Shown here: positions 32,624 through 44,413 of the stretch, in pieces | Layout of the letters: each line of letters begins with the position of its first letter | Numbering within the stretch: the stretch's first letter is position 1 | NCBI RefSeq assembly: GCF_024734405.1 | Contig: NZ_CP059556.1 | Span: 4,092,001 to 4,156,000, forward strand | Length of the DNA stretch: 64,000 bases | Source: Saccharopolyspora gregorii | GTDB taxonomy: Bacteria; Actinomycetota; Actinomycetes; Mycobacteriales; Pseudonocardiaceae | Direction of reading: 5' to 3' | Program-made: the position numbers and the translations under genes | Notes under the pieces: generated by a model | What the model was told of the DNA's origin: nothing | The model's database searches: none | Seen by the model: only the letters and a program-made list of their open reading frames with translations

Positions 32624-33395
32624 TGAACCCCTCGTCGAGATCACCGGAGCCACCCGCTCCTACGGGCGCGGCGCGAACGCCGTCACCGCGCTCGGGCCGC
32701 TGGACCTGCGCGTCGAACGCGGCGAGTTCGTGGTGATCGTGGGCCCGTCCGGGTCCGGCAAGAGCACGCTGCTGCGGCTGGTCGCCGGTTTCGAACGGCC
32801 CAGCACCGGCACCGTCGCCCTCGACGGGCGCGCCCCGGTGCCCGGCCGCGACGTGGGCGTGGTGTTCCAGCAACCCCGGTTGTTCCCGTGGCACTCGGTC
32901 GCGGGGAACCTGGACGCGGCGCTGCGCTGGGCGGGGGTGCCGCGCGGGCAGCGGGCGCAGCGGCGCGCGGAGCTGTTGGAACGCGTGGGGCTCGCCGAGA
33001 TCGGCGGGCGGCGCGTCTGGGAGATCTCCGGCGGCCAGCAGCAGCGGGTCGCCATCGCCCGCGCCCTCGCCGGGCGGCCGGGCCTGCTGCTGCTCGACGA
33101 ACCGTTCGCGGCGCTCGACGCGCTCACCCGGGAACGCCTGCAGGAGGACCTGCGCTCGCTGACCGACGACGCCGAGCAGGGCGCCGTGTTCGTGACGCAC
33201 AGCGTCGACGAAGCGGTCTTCCTCGCCAGCAGGGTGATCGTACTGAGCAACCGGCCGGGCCGGGTCGAGCTGGACCTGCCGGTTCCGCTGCCGCGCAGCG
33301 GGATTCCCGCCGACGAGCTGCGCGCCTCGGCCGAGTTCGCCCGGCTGCGCGGCGAGGTCTCCACCGCCGTCCGCGCCGCGCTCCAGCCCGCCTGA
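32616..33395 (+). CDS. Taurine/sulfonate-type ABC ATPase
   Basis: 259 residues. Walker A is VGPSGSGKST, the Q-loop is VFQQPRLFPW, the signature is ISGGQQQR, Walker B is LLLLDEPF and the switch His is in VTHSVDEA. It is SsuB/TauB-like. ATG 32616 overlaps the binding-protein stop by eight bases. It completes the importer. A bidirectional terminator follows. Confidence 0.92.
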   Translation: MPDEPLVEITGATRSYGRGANAVTALGPLDLRVERGEFVVIVGPSGSGKSTLLRLVAGFERPSTGTVALDGRAPVPGRDVGVVFQQPRLFPWHSVAGNLDAALRWAGVPRGQRAQRRAELLERVGLAEIGGRRVWEISGGQQQRVAIARALAGRPGLLLLDEPFAALDALTRERLQEDLRSLTDDAEQGAVFVTHSVDEAVFLASRVIVLSNRPGRVELDLPVPLPRSGIPADELRASAEFARLRGEVSTAVRAALQPA

Positions 33396-33414
33396 GCCGC
33401 GACCTGCCGCAGCG

Positions 33415-33453
33415 GAACGGCCCGACCGGACGCGGTGGTCGATCGGGCCGTTC
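33415..33453. terminator. Bidirectional hairpin terminator
   Basis: GAACGGCCCGA (33415-33425) pairs perfectly with TCGGGCCGTTC (33443-33453). It lies between the convergent ABC operon and the glutamate dehydrogenase gene and can stop both. Confidence 0.75.
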
Positions 33454-33486
33454 AGCTCGCTGGTCCGCTACGCCGGCGGGTGCGGA

Positions 33487-35204
<1,718 letters not shown>

Positions 35205-35212
35205 TCACAGTG

Positions 35213-35247
35213 GAACGGGTCCGCCGGACGTCCCGGCGGACCCGTTC
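35213..35247 (-). terminator. Hairpin terminator after the symporter gene
   Basis: A perfect 15-bp stem (35213-35227 with 35233-35247) and loop ACGTC lie 13 bp beyond the symporter stop on the minus strand. Confidence 0.8.
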
Positions 35248-35260
35248 GCGGGCCGGTCGT

Positions 35261-36682
35261 TCAGCCGATCGGAGCCGGTTCCGGTGGCGCCGGGCAGCGG
35301 CGGCGCACCGCGGCGGCCGCCCCCAGCACGAGCAGGTTCACCGCGAGGCCGGTGAGCCCCGAGTTCACGCCGAACGGGTTCACCTGCAGCACCGCGGACA
35401 CCAGCACCACGCACTCCCCCGCGACGAGACCCGCCAGCACCGCCGAGGACCGCACCGGCACCGGTTCCCGCAGCGCCAGCAGGTTCGCGGGCGCCAGCTG
35501 GATCATGCCGCTGTAGGTGAGCAGGTACAGGTTCGCCATCAGGTCCGGGCGGCCCAACGTCAACGCCAGCACCAGCACCGAGACCACGGCCGCGGTGATC
35601 CGGCTCGCCCGCAGCCGCGCGCCCTCCGCCATGCCGGACGGCACCAGGTTGCTCGACACCAGCGTCGCCACGCAGATCAGCCCGCCCGCCGCGGGCACCA
35701 TCGCGCAGGCCGCGCCGCCGATGAGCACTACCGCCAGCAGCGGGGCCGGCAACGTGCGCTGCGCCAGCTCCAGCAGCGCCGCGTTCTCCGCGCCGGCCGG
35801 GGTGGTCGCGTCGGCGACCGCGTAGAAGCCGACCAGCACCGGGATCGCCACCGCCACCGTGTACAGCGGCAGGAACACGTGGTTCGACGCCACCGCCTTC
35901 GACGAGCGCCCCGACAGCACCGCGGGCCAGCTCGACGGCAGCGTCATCGCCCCGAAACCGGCCGCGCTGACCAGGATGCTCGACACGTACCAGGCGGTGC
36001 CGTAGGAACCCGCGGGCTGGATCGTCAGCAGTTCCCGCGCGCCCCGGAACACGGCGGTGAACAGCCCGCCCTCCGGCTGCCGCGCCAGCAGCACGCCGCC
36101 GGCGATCACCAGCAGCGCCACCACCATCAGCACGTCCTTCAGGTACGAGGTCGCCGCCACCCCGTGCAACCCGGACCACAGCACGAACAGCAGCACCAGC
36201 AGCATCGCCACCACGACGCTCGCCGTGCCGGTCCGCTCGTCACCGGTCATGAACGACACGATCGTGCCCAGCCCCACCAGCTGCACCTGGATGACCGGCA
36301 TGAAGAACACGATCGCCAGCACCGCCGTCAGCCCGCCCAGCACGGGGCTGCGGAACCGGTGGCGCAGGTAGTCCGAGTTCGTCCGGTACCCGTGGCGCTT
36401 GCCCAGCCGCCACACCAGCGGCGCCACCAGGAACATCCCGACGTAGCCGAGCACCAGGTACGAGGGCATGTACATCGCGGCCACGCCACCGCCGAGCACC
36501 AGCCCGGAGATGCCGAGGAACGTGAAGGTCGTGAAGATCTCCCCGGCCTGCAGGAAGAACGTGGCCACCGCGCCGAAGCGGCGGCCCCCGACGGTCCAGG
36601 CGGCCAGGTCGAAGCCGCCGCCGCGCCTGCCGAGCAGGCCGACGACGGCGATCAGCACCAGGCCGAGCAGCGCGGTCGCCAT
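35261..36682 (-). CDS. Sodium:solute symporter (SSS family)
   Basis: 473 residues, about thirteen membrane helices. Landmarks are WTVGGRRFGAVATFFLQAGE at the start, GLHGVAATSYLKDVLMV and SSWPAVLSGRSSKAV. SSS proteins import monocarboxylates, urea, proline or sugars with sodium. ATG 36682 overlaps the stop of a DUF3311 protein, the usual small partner of monocarboxylate-type SSS carriers. The 2-hydroxyacid dehydrogenase upstream suggests a hydroxy- or keto-acid substrate. That is inference. Confidence 0.88.
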   Translation of the reverse strand: MATALLGLVLIAVVGLLGRRGGGFDLAAWTVGGRRFGAVATFFLQAGEIFTTFTFLGISGLVLGGGVAAMYMPSYLVLGYVGMFLVAPLVWRLGKRHGYRTNSDYLRHRFRSPVLGGLTAVLAIVFFMPVIQVQLVGLGTIVSFMTGDERTGTASVVVAMLLVLLFVLWSGLHGVAATSYLKDVLMVVALLVIAGGVLLARQPEGGLFTAVFRGARELLTIQPAGSYGTAWYVSSILVSAAGFGAMTLPSSWPAVLSGRSSKAVASNHVFLPLYTVAVAIPVLVGFYAVADATTPAGAENAALLELAQRTLPAPLLAVVLIGGAACAMVPAAGGLICVATLVSSNLVPSGMAEGARLRASRITAAVVSVLVLALTLGRPDLMANLYLLTYSGMIQLAPANLLALREPVPVRSSAVLAGLVAGECVVLVSAVLQVNPFGVNSGLTGLAVNLLVLGAAAAVRRRCPAPPEPAPIG

Positions 36683-36993
36683 CACGGGGCGCCCACCTCC
36701 CCGGTGCTCTCCGCGACCGGGCCCACCGGGTCGTCGCCGGAGATCAGCCCGGCCCGCTCCTCGCGCCGCAGCACCCACGCCAGCAGCAGGCTGGTCAGCA
36801 CGCACCAGCCGCACACCCACACCACCACCGACGGCAGCCCGAACCAGGGCGCCGGGGTGTTGACGAAGGGGAAGAAGGGGGTGCCCAGCAGCGCGATCAC
36901 CGGTAGCACCAGCACCGCGTGGAAGGGCCGCAGCGCTCCCCGCGCGCCGCGTGGACCGGGCCTCGGCGGCCCGCTCCGCTCTCGTCCGCTCAT
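36682..36993 (-). CDS. DUF3311 small membrane protein
   Basis: 103 residues, two membrane helices (FHAVLVLPVIALLGTPFF and VVVWVCGWCVLTSLLLAWV). DUF3311 proteins sit immediately before SSS symporter genes, as here (TGATG overlap), and are thought to assist the carrier. ATG 36993 has AGGAGG upstream. Confidence 0.82.
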   Translation of the reverse strand: MSGRERSGPPRPGPRGARGALRPFHAVLVLPVIALLGTPFFPFVNTPAPWFGLPSVVVWVCGWCVLTSLLLAWVLRREERAGLISGDDPVGPVAESTGEVGAP

Positions 36994-37123
36994 GTCAGCC
37001 TCCTGCGCAGGTGGCCGTCTCCGCCCGCGGTCGTCGCGGGTCGAGCAGCGCACCGTGCGCCGGACACGCTAACCGCCCGCCGCCCGCAGCGGTGCGGGTG
37101 AGCGCGGGGTCACCCGGGGCGGG

Positions 37124-38083
37124 TCAGCTCGGCGGCACCGGGGTGACCAGGGTGCCCTCGGCCAGGAAGCGCTCCAGGTTGCGGAAGGTCAGCTCTCCCA
37201 TCGCCTCGCGGGTTTCGCGCGTGGCGCTGGCGATGTGCGGCAGCAGCACCACGTCGTCCCGGTCCAGCAGCGCGGCGGGCACGTTCGGCTCGTCGGCGAA
37301 CACGTCCAGCGCGGCGCCCGCGAGCCTGCCCTCGACCAGCGCCGAGACCAGCGCGGGTTCGTCCACGACGCTGCCGCGGGCGATGTTCACCAGGTAGCCG
37401 CGCGGTCCGAGCTCGGTCAGCACCTCCGCCGAGACCAGGCCGCTGGTCCCCGCTCCCCCGGCGGTCGCGATCACCAGCACGTCCACCCCGGCGGCCAGCT
37501 CCCGCGCCGACCCGGCGTACCGGTAGCCGACGCCGTCGACGGGACGCCGCGAGTGGTAGGAGATCTCGGCGCCGAACCCCTCCAGCCGCCGCGCGATGGC
37601 GCGGCCGATGCGGCCGAGCCCGAGGACGCCGACGCGCTTGCCGCTGACCTTGGTGCGCAACCCGAAACCGCCGGGCACCCATTCGCCGCGCCGCACGTAG
37701 CGGTCGGCGGCGGACAGCCCGCGCAGCACGTCGATCAGCCCGCCCACCGCGAGGTCCGCGACGCAGTCGGTGAGCACGTCGGGGGTGTTGCTGACGTCGA
37801 TGCCGCGGGCCCGGGCGCGGGCCACGTCGGTCCGCTCGTAGCCGACTCCGAAGTGGACGATCGCGCCGAGCTTCGGCAGCGCGTCCATCAGCTCGTCGCT
37901 CACCCCGTAGCGCGCGCTGGTCACCGCGGCGACCACGTCCGCGCCGCGCTCGGCCAGGCAGGCGGCGGGATCGGGCTGCTCGTGCAGCCGCAGCACGTCG
38001 TAGCGCGCGGCCATCTCCTGCTCCAGCGACGGCAGCAGCTCGCAGACCTGGAGGACGGTGCCGGACGGGGCGGACTGGGGCAT
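37124..38083 (-). CDS. D-isomer-specific 2-hydroxyacid dehydrogenase
   Basis: 319 residues. The substrate domain precedes the NAD domain with VGVLGLGRIGRAIARRL. Catalytic Arg lies in IARGSVVDEP, Glu in FADEPNVP and His in LLPHIASAT. It reduces 2-keto acids such as glyoxylate or hydroxypyruvate, or oxidises the hydroxy acids. GGAGGAA precedes ATG 38083. It lies 130 bp before the DUF3311-symporter pair on the same strand and may use the imported compound. Confidence 0.9.
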   Translation of the reverse strand: MPQSAPSGTVLQVCELLPSLEQEMAARYDVLRLHEQPDPAACLAERGADVVAAVTSARYGVSDELMDALPKLGAIVHFGVGYERTDVARARARGIDVSNTPDVLTDCVADLAVGGLIDVLRGLSAADRYVRRGEWVPGGFGLRTKVSGKRVGVLGLGRIGRAIARRLEGFGAEISYHSRRPVDGVGYRYAGSARELAAGVDVLVIATAGGAGTSGLVSAEVLTELGPRGYLVNIARGSVVDEPALVSALVEGRLAGAALDVFADEPNVPAALLDRDDVVLLPHIASATRETREAMGELTFRNLERFLAEGTLVTPVPPS

Positions 38084-38460
38084 GCGGGGGTTCCTCCTGC
38101 GGCGGGGTGGGGGCTGTTCGCAGCCTAGGCCTGCACCGATGCCGCTTCCAACACCGAGCCGGCATCCGCCGACGCCTTTCCCGACTCGGCCGCGGCGCAC
38201 CGGCGCACGGCCGTCCGGTGCGGTGCCGGTCGCGCTCGCTGCGCGGCGGAAGCGCCCGCGGCGGTGCGCCGGGCCGGGCGCGAGACGCGCGGCCACCACC
38301 CGCTCACCGCCTGACAGCACCCGGTTCGGGAGAACCTGGTCGTGTGGATCTTCCGCGTGCGCGGTGGCACGAGCGGGTGAACCGATCTTCGCGGGCGTCA
38401 GAGCAGGCCGCTCCCGGCCGACGTAGGGGGTGATCGTCCCCCACCTCGCAGGAGGTCCGC
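38084..38460. other. Divergent promoter region
   Basis: About 377 bp between the hydroxyacid dehydrogenase and the monooxygenase. A short inverted repeat GGGGG (38426-38430) and CCCCC (38438-38442) stands just before the ribosome site of the monooxygenase. Otherwise I see nothing distinct. Confidence 0.35.
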
Positions 38461-39708
38461 GTGCACACCGATCCGCTTCGCACGTGCCGGCACCAGGTCC
38501 GCGCCCACCACCGGGAGACCCCCGTCGCGATCATCGGCGCCGGGCCCGGTGGGCTCGCCGTCGCGGCCGAGCTGGCCCGCCGCGGCATCGCGGCCACCGT
38601 GTTCGAGCGCGGCCCGCAGGTCGGGTCGAGCTGGCGCCACCACTACGACCACCTGCGGCTGCACACCGCGCGCTCGCTGTCCCGGCTGCCGGGGATGCGC
38701 ATCCCGCGCCGCTTCGGGCGGTGGGTCGCCCGGGCGGACCTGGTGCGCTACCTGGAGGACTACGCCCAGCGGCACGAGCTGGACGTCCGGCCGAACACCA
38801 CCGTGGAGCGGGTGTGGCCCGCGGAGCGGATCGGCGGGGAGCGCTGCTGGCGGCTGCGGGCCGGTGGCGAGACCACGACGGCGCGGGCGGTGGTCATCGC
38901 GACCGGGCTCGCCCACACCCCGCACATCCCGGACTGGCCGGGGCTGGACGGGTTCTCCGGGCTGCTGCTGCACTCCGCGCGCTACCGGAACCCGGACCGG
39001 CACCTCGGGCGCGACGTCCTCGTCGTCGGCGGTGGCAACAGCGGCGCCGAGATCGCGACGGCCCTCGCCCAGCACGGCGCCACCCGGGTCTGGTGGTCGG
39101 TGCGCACCCCACCGACCATCGTGCCCGCCGCGGCGGACCGGTGGCAGCGGCTGGGGGTGCTGCTCGCGAAGGCGCCGACCTCCGCCGCCGACCTGCTGAC
39201 CCGGACGTTCACCCGAGCTCAGCTCCCGGACCTGCGCGGGCACGGGCTGCCGCGCCCGCAGGAAGGGCTCTACGCGCGGATCCGGCGGGACGGGAGCAGC
39301 CCGGTGCACGACCGCGGCATCGTCGAAGCCGTCCGGAAGGGACGCGTGCAGCCGGTCCCGGCGGTGGCGAGCGTGGACCGCAGCCAGGTGGTGCTCGCCG
39401 ACGGCAGCCGCATCCGGCCGGACCACGTCATCGCCGCCACCGGCTACCGGACCGGGCTGGCCCGGTTGGTGGGGCCGGACGTGCTGGCGACGCCGCAGGA
39501 CCTGCCCGTGGCGCCGGAACTCACCGAAGCACCGGACCTGCACTTCCTCGGCTTCACCAACCACCCGGCGGGGCACCTGCACCGGATCGCCACCGAAGCG
39601 CGCGCCACCGCCAAGCTCATCGCCCGGCGGCAGCGCCAGGCCGGTGCCCGCACCTCCGGCGAACCGGAATGCGACTGCGCGCAACGGGTTTCCGACCTGG
39701 CCGGGTGA
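38461..39708 (+). CDS. FMO/YUCCA-like flavin monooxygenase
   Basis: 415 residues. The FAD motif is VAIIGAGPGGLAVAAEL, followed by GSSWRHHYDHLRLHT, and the NADP motif is VLVVGGGNSGAEIA. The terminal segment is HVIAATGYRTGL. The group includes class B flavin monooxygenases that oxidise nitrogen, sulfur or ketones. A GTG start follows AGGAGG. The gene is monocistronic and its substrate unknown. Confidence 0.85.
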   Translation: MHTDPLRTCRHQVRAHHRETPVAIIGAGPGGLAVAAELARRGIAATVFERGPQVGSSWRHHYDHLRLHTARSLSRLPGMRIPRRFGRWVARADLVRYLEDYAQRHELDVRPNTTVERVWPAERIGGERCWRLRAGGETTTARAVVIATGLAHTPHIPDWPGLDGFSGLLLHSARYRNPDRHLGRDVLVVGGGNSGAEIATALAQHGATRVWWSVRTPPTIVPAAADRWQRLGVLLAKAPTSAADLLTRTFTRAQLPDLRGHGLPRPQEGLYARIRRDGSSPVHDRGIVEAVRKGRVQPVPAVASVDRSQVVLADGSRIRPDHVIAATGYRTGLARLVGPDVLATPQDLPVAPELTEAPDLHFLGFTNHPAGHLHRIATEARATAKLIARRQRQAGARTSGEPECDCAQRVSDLAG

Positions 39709-39865
39709 GCATGCAGCTCCGCCACCGCCCGCGCCGCGTCCGAGTGCCTGCCAGCAGCGCCGCACCGGACGGTTCGGCGGCCTGCCACCCGCCAGCCCAA
39801 CAGGGGCGCCGCCACCCGAACGCTGCGCAGCACGAGTCGCTACCCGTCCCGCCGAGCAGAACGAG

Positions 39866-40948
39866 TCAGAACACCACCACCGAACGGAGAACCTCTCCGT
39901 CGTGCATCTTGGTGAAGGCGGACTCGACCTGGTCCAACGAGATCTCCTCGGTCACGAACTTCTCCAACGGCAACCTGCCCTGCAAATACATCTCCACCAG
40001 CATGGGGAAATCCCGGCTCGGCAAGCAATCCCCGTACCAGGACGACTTCAACGCACCACCCCGCCCGAACACCTCCAGCAACGGCAACTCCAGCTTCATC
40101 TCCGGAGTCGGCACCCCCACCAGCACCACCGTCCCGGCCAGATCCCGCGCGTAGAACGCCTGCTCATACGTCGCGGGCACCCCCACCGCGTCGATCACCA
40201 GATCCGCCCCGAACCCATCGGTGAGCTCCCGCACCGCCGCCACCGTGTCCACCTCGGCCGCGTTCACCGTGTGCGTGGCACCGAACTCCTCCGCCCACGC
40301 CAACTTCGCCGGATCCTTGTCCACCGCGATGATCCGCCGCGCACCCGCGAAACTCGCCCCCGCGATCGCACCATCACCCACACCGCCGCAGCCGATCACC
40401 GCGACCGAATCACCCGGACCCGCACCACCGGTGTTCACCGCCGCACCGATCCCCGCCATCACACCGCACCCCAGCAACCCCGCCACCGCAGGCCGCGCCG
40501 CCGGATCCACCTTCGTGCACTGACCCGCATGCACCAACGTCTTCTCCGCGAACGCACCGATCCCCAACGCCGGCGACAACGCAGTCCCATCCAGCAACGT
40601 CATCGGCTGCGCCGCGTTGTGCGTGTCGAAGCAGTACTGCGGACGACCCCGCCTACACGCCCGACACACCCCGCACACCGCACGCCAGTTCAACACCACG
40701 AAATCACCGGGTTCGAGATCCACCACCCCGGCCCCCACCGACTCCACCACACCGGCCGCCTCGTGCCCCAGCAAGAACGGGAACTCGTCATTGATCCCGC
40801 CCTCCCGATAATGCAGATCCGTGTGGCACACCCCGCACGCCTGCACCCGCACCACCGCCTCACCCGGACCGGGATCGGGAACGATGATGGTGGTGACCTC
40901 GACCGGCTTGCCCTTGCCGGTCGCCACTACGCCGCGCACTTCGGTCAT
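39866..40948 (-). CDS. mscR: S-(hydroxymethyl)mycothiol dehydrogenase (formaldehyde detoxification)
   Basis: 360 residues, class III-type zinc alcohol dehydrogenase. Catalytic zinc is bound by [10 protein letters not shown] and LGHEAAG, structural zinc by [15 protein letters not shown], and the NAD motif is [14 protein letters not shown]. It oxidises the adduct of mycothiol and formaldehyde and is typical of actinobacteria. It lies 47 bp after soxG in the glyA-soxBDAG operon, which fits: sarcosine and dimethylglycine demethylation release formaldehyde when folate is short. Codon third positions are unusually G-rich compared with its neighbours. Confidence 0.92.
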   Translation of the reverse strand: MTEVRGVVATGKGKPVEVTTIIVPDPGPGEAVVRVQACGVCHTDLHYREGGINDEFPFLLGHEAAGVVESVGAGVVDLEPGDFVVLNWRAVCGVCRACRRGRPQYCFDTHNAAQPMTLLDGTALSPALGIGAFAEKTLVHAGQCTKVDPAARPAVAGLLGCGVMAGIGAAVNTGGAGPGDSVAVIGCGGVGDGAIAGASFAGARRIIAVDKDPAKLAWAEEFGATHTVNAAEVDTVAAVRELTDGFGADLVIDAVGVPATYEQAFYARDLAGTVVLVGVPTPEMKLELPLLEVFGRGGALKSSWYGDCLPSRDFPMLVEMYLQGRLPLEKFVTEEISLDQVESAFTKMHDGEVLRSVVVF

Positions 40949-40995
40949 CCAGAGCTCCAGTTCAGACGTGGGGAAAATCCTGCAGGATTCGGTCG

Positions 40996-41583
40996 TCACC
41001 AGCCGTATTCGCCGGCGGCGTCGATGAGCCAGTCCGCGACGTACCGCGCGAACGACGAACGCACGATCAGCCAGTAGGTGGGCAGCGCCGCGTCCCGGCA
41101 CACCAGCACGACGGCCGCGCGCGCCAGCAGCGTCTGCGCGCACCGGCCGGTCGCGAAGCCGCGCGGATGCAGGTCCAGCGCGCAGCCCATGTTCAGCAGG
41201 TCCCGGGCGTGCGGCCCGGAGACCTCCAGGATGGTGCGGTGCGCGGACACGTCCACCACCGCGCCGTGATCGCCGTCGAGCGCGGTGGTCAACGTGTCCG
41301 AAATGGACTCCGCGGCGCCTTCCGGTCCGATCAGCAGCCATTCGTCCGGGCCGAGGCCGAGGACCAGCGCTCCTTCGGCGTGCACCACCTCGCCGGGCTG
41401 GTTCGGCAGCATCGCGTGGATCGCGGTGCCGATCCGCTCCGCGCCGGACCCCTTCGGGTCCACCCGCAGCGTGATCTGCGCCTTGAACGGCACCTCGGTG
41501 ATGTGCACGGCGTCCGGCCCGGACCGCGCGGCGAGCGCCTCCGCCCGGGTCGCCAACGGGGACTCTCCGTAGGGCTCAGCCAT
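40996..41583 (-). CDS. soxG: Sarcosine oxidase gamma subunit
   Basis: 195 residues, SoxG family ([44 protein letters not shown]). The small subunit of heterotetrameric sarcosine oxidase stabilises the complex. The ATG overlaps the soxA end by eight bases. Confidence 0.92.
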   Translation of the reverse strand: MAEPYGESPLATRAEALAARSGPDAVHITEVPFKAQITLRVDPKGSGAERIGTAIHAMLPNQPGEVVHAEGALVLGLGPDEWLLIGPEGAAESISDTLTTALDGDHGAVVDVSAHRTILEVSGPHARDLLNMGCALDLHPRGFATGRCAQTLLARAAVVLVCRDAALPTYWLIVRSSFARYVADWLIDAAGEYGW

Positions 41584-44413
41584 CGCGGCGCGCTCCTTCC
41601 TTGTCGTAGAAGACGGGTTCGGTGACCGTGAGCGGGACCAGCCGGCCGTCGAGCGGGCTGTAGACGGTGTCGCCGATGCGGTCCCGCCCGCCCTTCACCA
41701 GCGCCAGGCTGAACCCGCCGCCGAGCACCGCGCTGCGGTAGCTGGAGGTGACGTGGCCCAGCATCGGCACCGGTGGCGCGGGCAGCACCTCGCTCGCCAC
41801 CAGCTGCGACCCTTCCGGCAGCACCAGGGATTCGTCCTGCGGTCGCAGGCCGACGAGGTGCTTGCGGTCCGGCCGGGCGTTGTCGGCGCGGGCGAAGGAG
41901 CGCATGCCGAGGAAGTCGTCCTTCTTCTTCGACACCGCCCAGCTCATGCCGAGGTCGTGCGGGGTGACGGTGCCGTCGGTGTCCTGCCCGACGATCGGGA
42001 AGCCCTTCTCGGCGCGCAGCACGTGCATCGTCTCGGTGCCGTACGGGGTGATGTCGAAGGGGCGTCCGGCTTCGTGCAGTGCCTCCCACACTTCCCGGCC
42101 GTACCACCAGGGCACGTTGATCTCGAAGGCCAGCTCGCCGGAGAAGCTGATCCGGCACACCCGCGCCCGCCTGCCCGCGACGACGCCGTCCTGCCAGGAC
42201 ATGAACGGGAACGCGTCGTTGTCCAGCTCCAGCCCGGTGGCCACCCGGGCGAGGACTTCGCGGGACTTCGGCCCGGCGAGCGCGATGGTGGCCCACTGCT
42301 CGGTGACCGAGGTCAGGTGCACCCGCAGCTGCGGCCACTCGGTCTGCAGCCACTCCTCCAGCCAGTCCAGCACGCCCGCCGCACCACCGGAGGTGGTGGA
42401 GATCAGGTAGCGGTGCTCGCCGGTGCGCATCACGGTGCCGTCGTCGAAGACCATGCCGTCCGCGGTGCACATCAGCCCGTACCGGATGCGGCCGACCTTG
42501 AGCGTGCTCATCTTGTTGGTGTAGACGAGGTCGAGGAACGCGGCGGCGTCCGGCCCCTGCACGTCGATCTTGCCGAGGGTGGACACGTCCTGCATGCCGA
42601 CCCCGGAGCGCACCGCCGCGCACTCGCGCAGCACCGCGGTCTCCATGTCCTCCCCGGGCCGCGGGTAGTACCAGGGCCGCTTCCACTGCCCCACGTTCTC
42701 GAACGGCGCCCCGCGCTGCACGTGCCAGTCGTGCATCGCGGTGACCCGCACCGGGTCGTAGAGGTCGCCGCGGTCGCGCCCGGCGAGGGCGGCGAACGCG
42801 ACCGGCGTGTACGGCGCGCGGAACGTGGTGGTGCGGGACGGTTCCCGCCCGAGCAGCTGCGCGATGATGCCGGAGGTGAGGGTGCCGGAGGTCTTGCCCT
42901 GGTCGTGCGCGGTGCCGATGGTGGTGTAGCGCTTGACGTGCTCCACCGAGTCGAGCCCGGCGCCGACGGCCTTGCGGATGTCGGCGACGGTGGCGTCCCG
43001 CGCGAGGTCGACGAACTGGTTGGCGCCTTCGGAGTCGGCGGGGCTGGGCAGCAGCCAGGTGGTGCGCCCGGCCAGCACCGGCGGGTTCTTCGCCGCGGGC
43101 AGTTCGGGCGCGGTGGCGTCGAATCCGGCGGCCCGCGCGGCGGATTCGCCCGCTTCGGCGCCGGTCCGCAGGCAGTCGCCGGTGCCGAACACGCCGGCGC
43201 AGGCACCGGCCGACCGCACGGAGCGCAGGTCCTCCTCGGGCACGTACCCGCCGATCCGCTCCGAGTACCGCACCCCGCCGCGGCCTTGGGCGTGCAGGTG
43301 CACCGCCGGGTTCCAGCCGCCGGAGACCAGGAGCAGGTCGCAGCGCACGACTTGGCGGACGGTCACCGGCTGGTGCTCGTCGGAGCGCAGCCCGGCGAGG
43401 TGCGCGCTGACGACCCGGTCGACGCCGGAGGTGCCGACGACGGCGGCGTCCGGGCGGATCGTGATGCCGCGCTCCACGCACAGCGAGGCCCAGTAGGTGG
43501 GCACCACGTCGCGCACGTCGACGATGGCGGCGATCTCCACCCCGGCGTCGTGCAGGTCGATCGCGGCCGCGTAGGCGCTGTCGTTGGTGGTGAACACGAC
43601 GGCCCGCGTGCCGGGCAGCACGCCGTAGCGGTGCAGGTAGCTGCGGGCGGACGCGGCGAGCATGGTGCCGGGCCGGTCGTTGCCGGTGAACACCACGGGC
43701 CGTTCGTGCGCCCCGGTGGCCAGCACGGTCTCGCGGGCCCGGATGCGCCAGATGCGCTGGCGGCTGGGCGCGTCGTCGCCGCGGTGCTGCACGGCCACGA
43801 AGTAGCCGTCCTCGTAGTGCCCGAAGACGGTGGTGCGCGGGAGGGTGCGCACCTCCGGCAGGGATTCGAGTTCGGCGACGGCGCGGCGCACCCAGTCGGT
43901 GCCGGGCTTGCGGTCGAGCTCTTCGCCGCTGCCGAGTAGGGTGCCGCCGAACTCGGTGTCGGCGTCGGCGACGATCACCCGCGCCCCGCTGCGGGCCGCG
44001 GTCAGCGCGGCGGCCAGCCCGGCCGGTCCGGCGCCGACGACGAGCACGTCGCAGTGCGCGTGCATGGCGTCGTAGCGGGCCGGGTCGGGTTCGTCCGACA
44101 GCCGCCCCTGCCCGGGGATCGAGGTCGCTTCCAGGCCGTCGACGAGTTCGACGGTGGTGGCGGTCAGCATCGGTTCCGGGAACGGCTTCTCGATCTGCAC
44201 CAGGGCGTTCGGGTCTTCCGGCCCGGCGGCCATGATGCCGCGGGGGCGCCCGTACTTGATGCTGGTGGAGATCTGGTGCACGCCGTTGGCCAGCAGCGCG
44301 GAGGCGAGGGTGTCGCCTTCGCGGCCTTCGTAGTCCTGGCCGTCGAAGCGGAACCGGACGGGCCGGCGGCGGTCGATGCGTCCCCCGTCGGCGGTCCTGA
44401 ACTCGTTGCTCAC
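41576..44413 (-). CDS. soxA: Sarcosine oxidase alpha subunit
   Basis: 945 residues. The N-terminal ferredoxin-like part has RRRPVRFRFDGQDYEG, an NAD-binding domain follows with LVVGAGPAGLAAALTAA, and the C-terminal half is a GcvT-like folate domain (from about residue 600). The folate domain converts the methylene unit to 5,10-methylene-THF. GTG 44413 overlaps the soxD stop (44410-44413). With SoxB, SoxD and SoxG it oxidises sarcosine to glycine. Confidence 0.95.
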   Translation of the reverse strand: MSNEFRTADGGRIDRRRPVRFRFDGQDYEGREGDTLASALLANGVHQISTSIKYGRPRGIMAAGPEDPNALVQIEKPFPEPMLTATTVELVDGLEATSIPGQGRLSDEPDPARYDAMHAHCDVLVVGAGPAGLAAALTAARSGARVIVADADTEFGGTLLGSGEELDRKPGTDWVRRAVAELESLPEVRTLPRTTVFGHYEDGYFVAVQHRGDDAPSRQRIWRIRARETVLATGAHERPVVFTGNDRPGTMLAASARSYLHRYGVLPGTRAVVFTTNDSAYAAAIDLHDAGVEIAAIVDVRDVVPTYWASLCVERGITIRPDAAVVGTSGVDRVVSAHLAGLRSDEHQPVTVRQVVRCDLLLVSGGWNPAVHLHAQGRGGVRYSERIGGYVPEEDLRSVRSAGACAGVFGTGDCLRTGAEAGESAARAAGFDATAPELPAAKNPPVLAGRTTWLLPSPADSEGANQFVDLARDATVADIRKAVGAGLDSVEHVKRYTTIGTAHDQGKTSGTLTSGIIAQLLGREPSRTTTFRAPYTPVAFAALAGRDRGDLYDPVRVTAMHDWHVQRGAPFENVGQWKRPWYYPRPGEDMETAVLRECAAVRSGVGMQDVSTLGKIDVQGPDAAAFLDLVYTNKMSTLKVGRIRYGLMCTADGMVFDDGTVMRTGEHRYLISTTSGGAAGVLDWLEEWLQTEWPQLRVHLTSVTEQWATIALAGPKSREVLARVATGLELDNDAFPFMSWQDGVVAGRRARVCRISFSGELAFEINVPWWYGREVWEALHEAGRPFDITPYGTETMHVLRAEKGFPIVGQDTDGTVTPHDLGMSWAVSKKKDDFLGMRSFARADNARPDRKHLVGLRPQDESLVLPEGSQLVASEVLPAPPVPMLGHVTSSYRSAVLGGGFSLALVKGGRDRIGDTVYSPLDGRLVPLTVTEPVFYDKEGARRDG

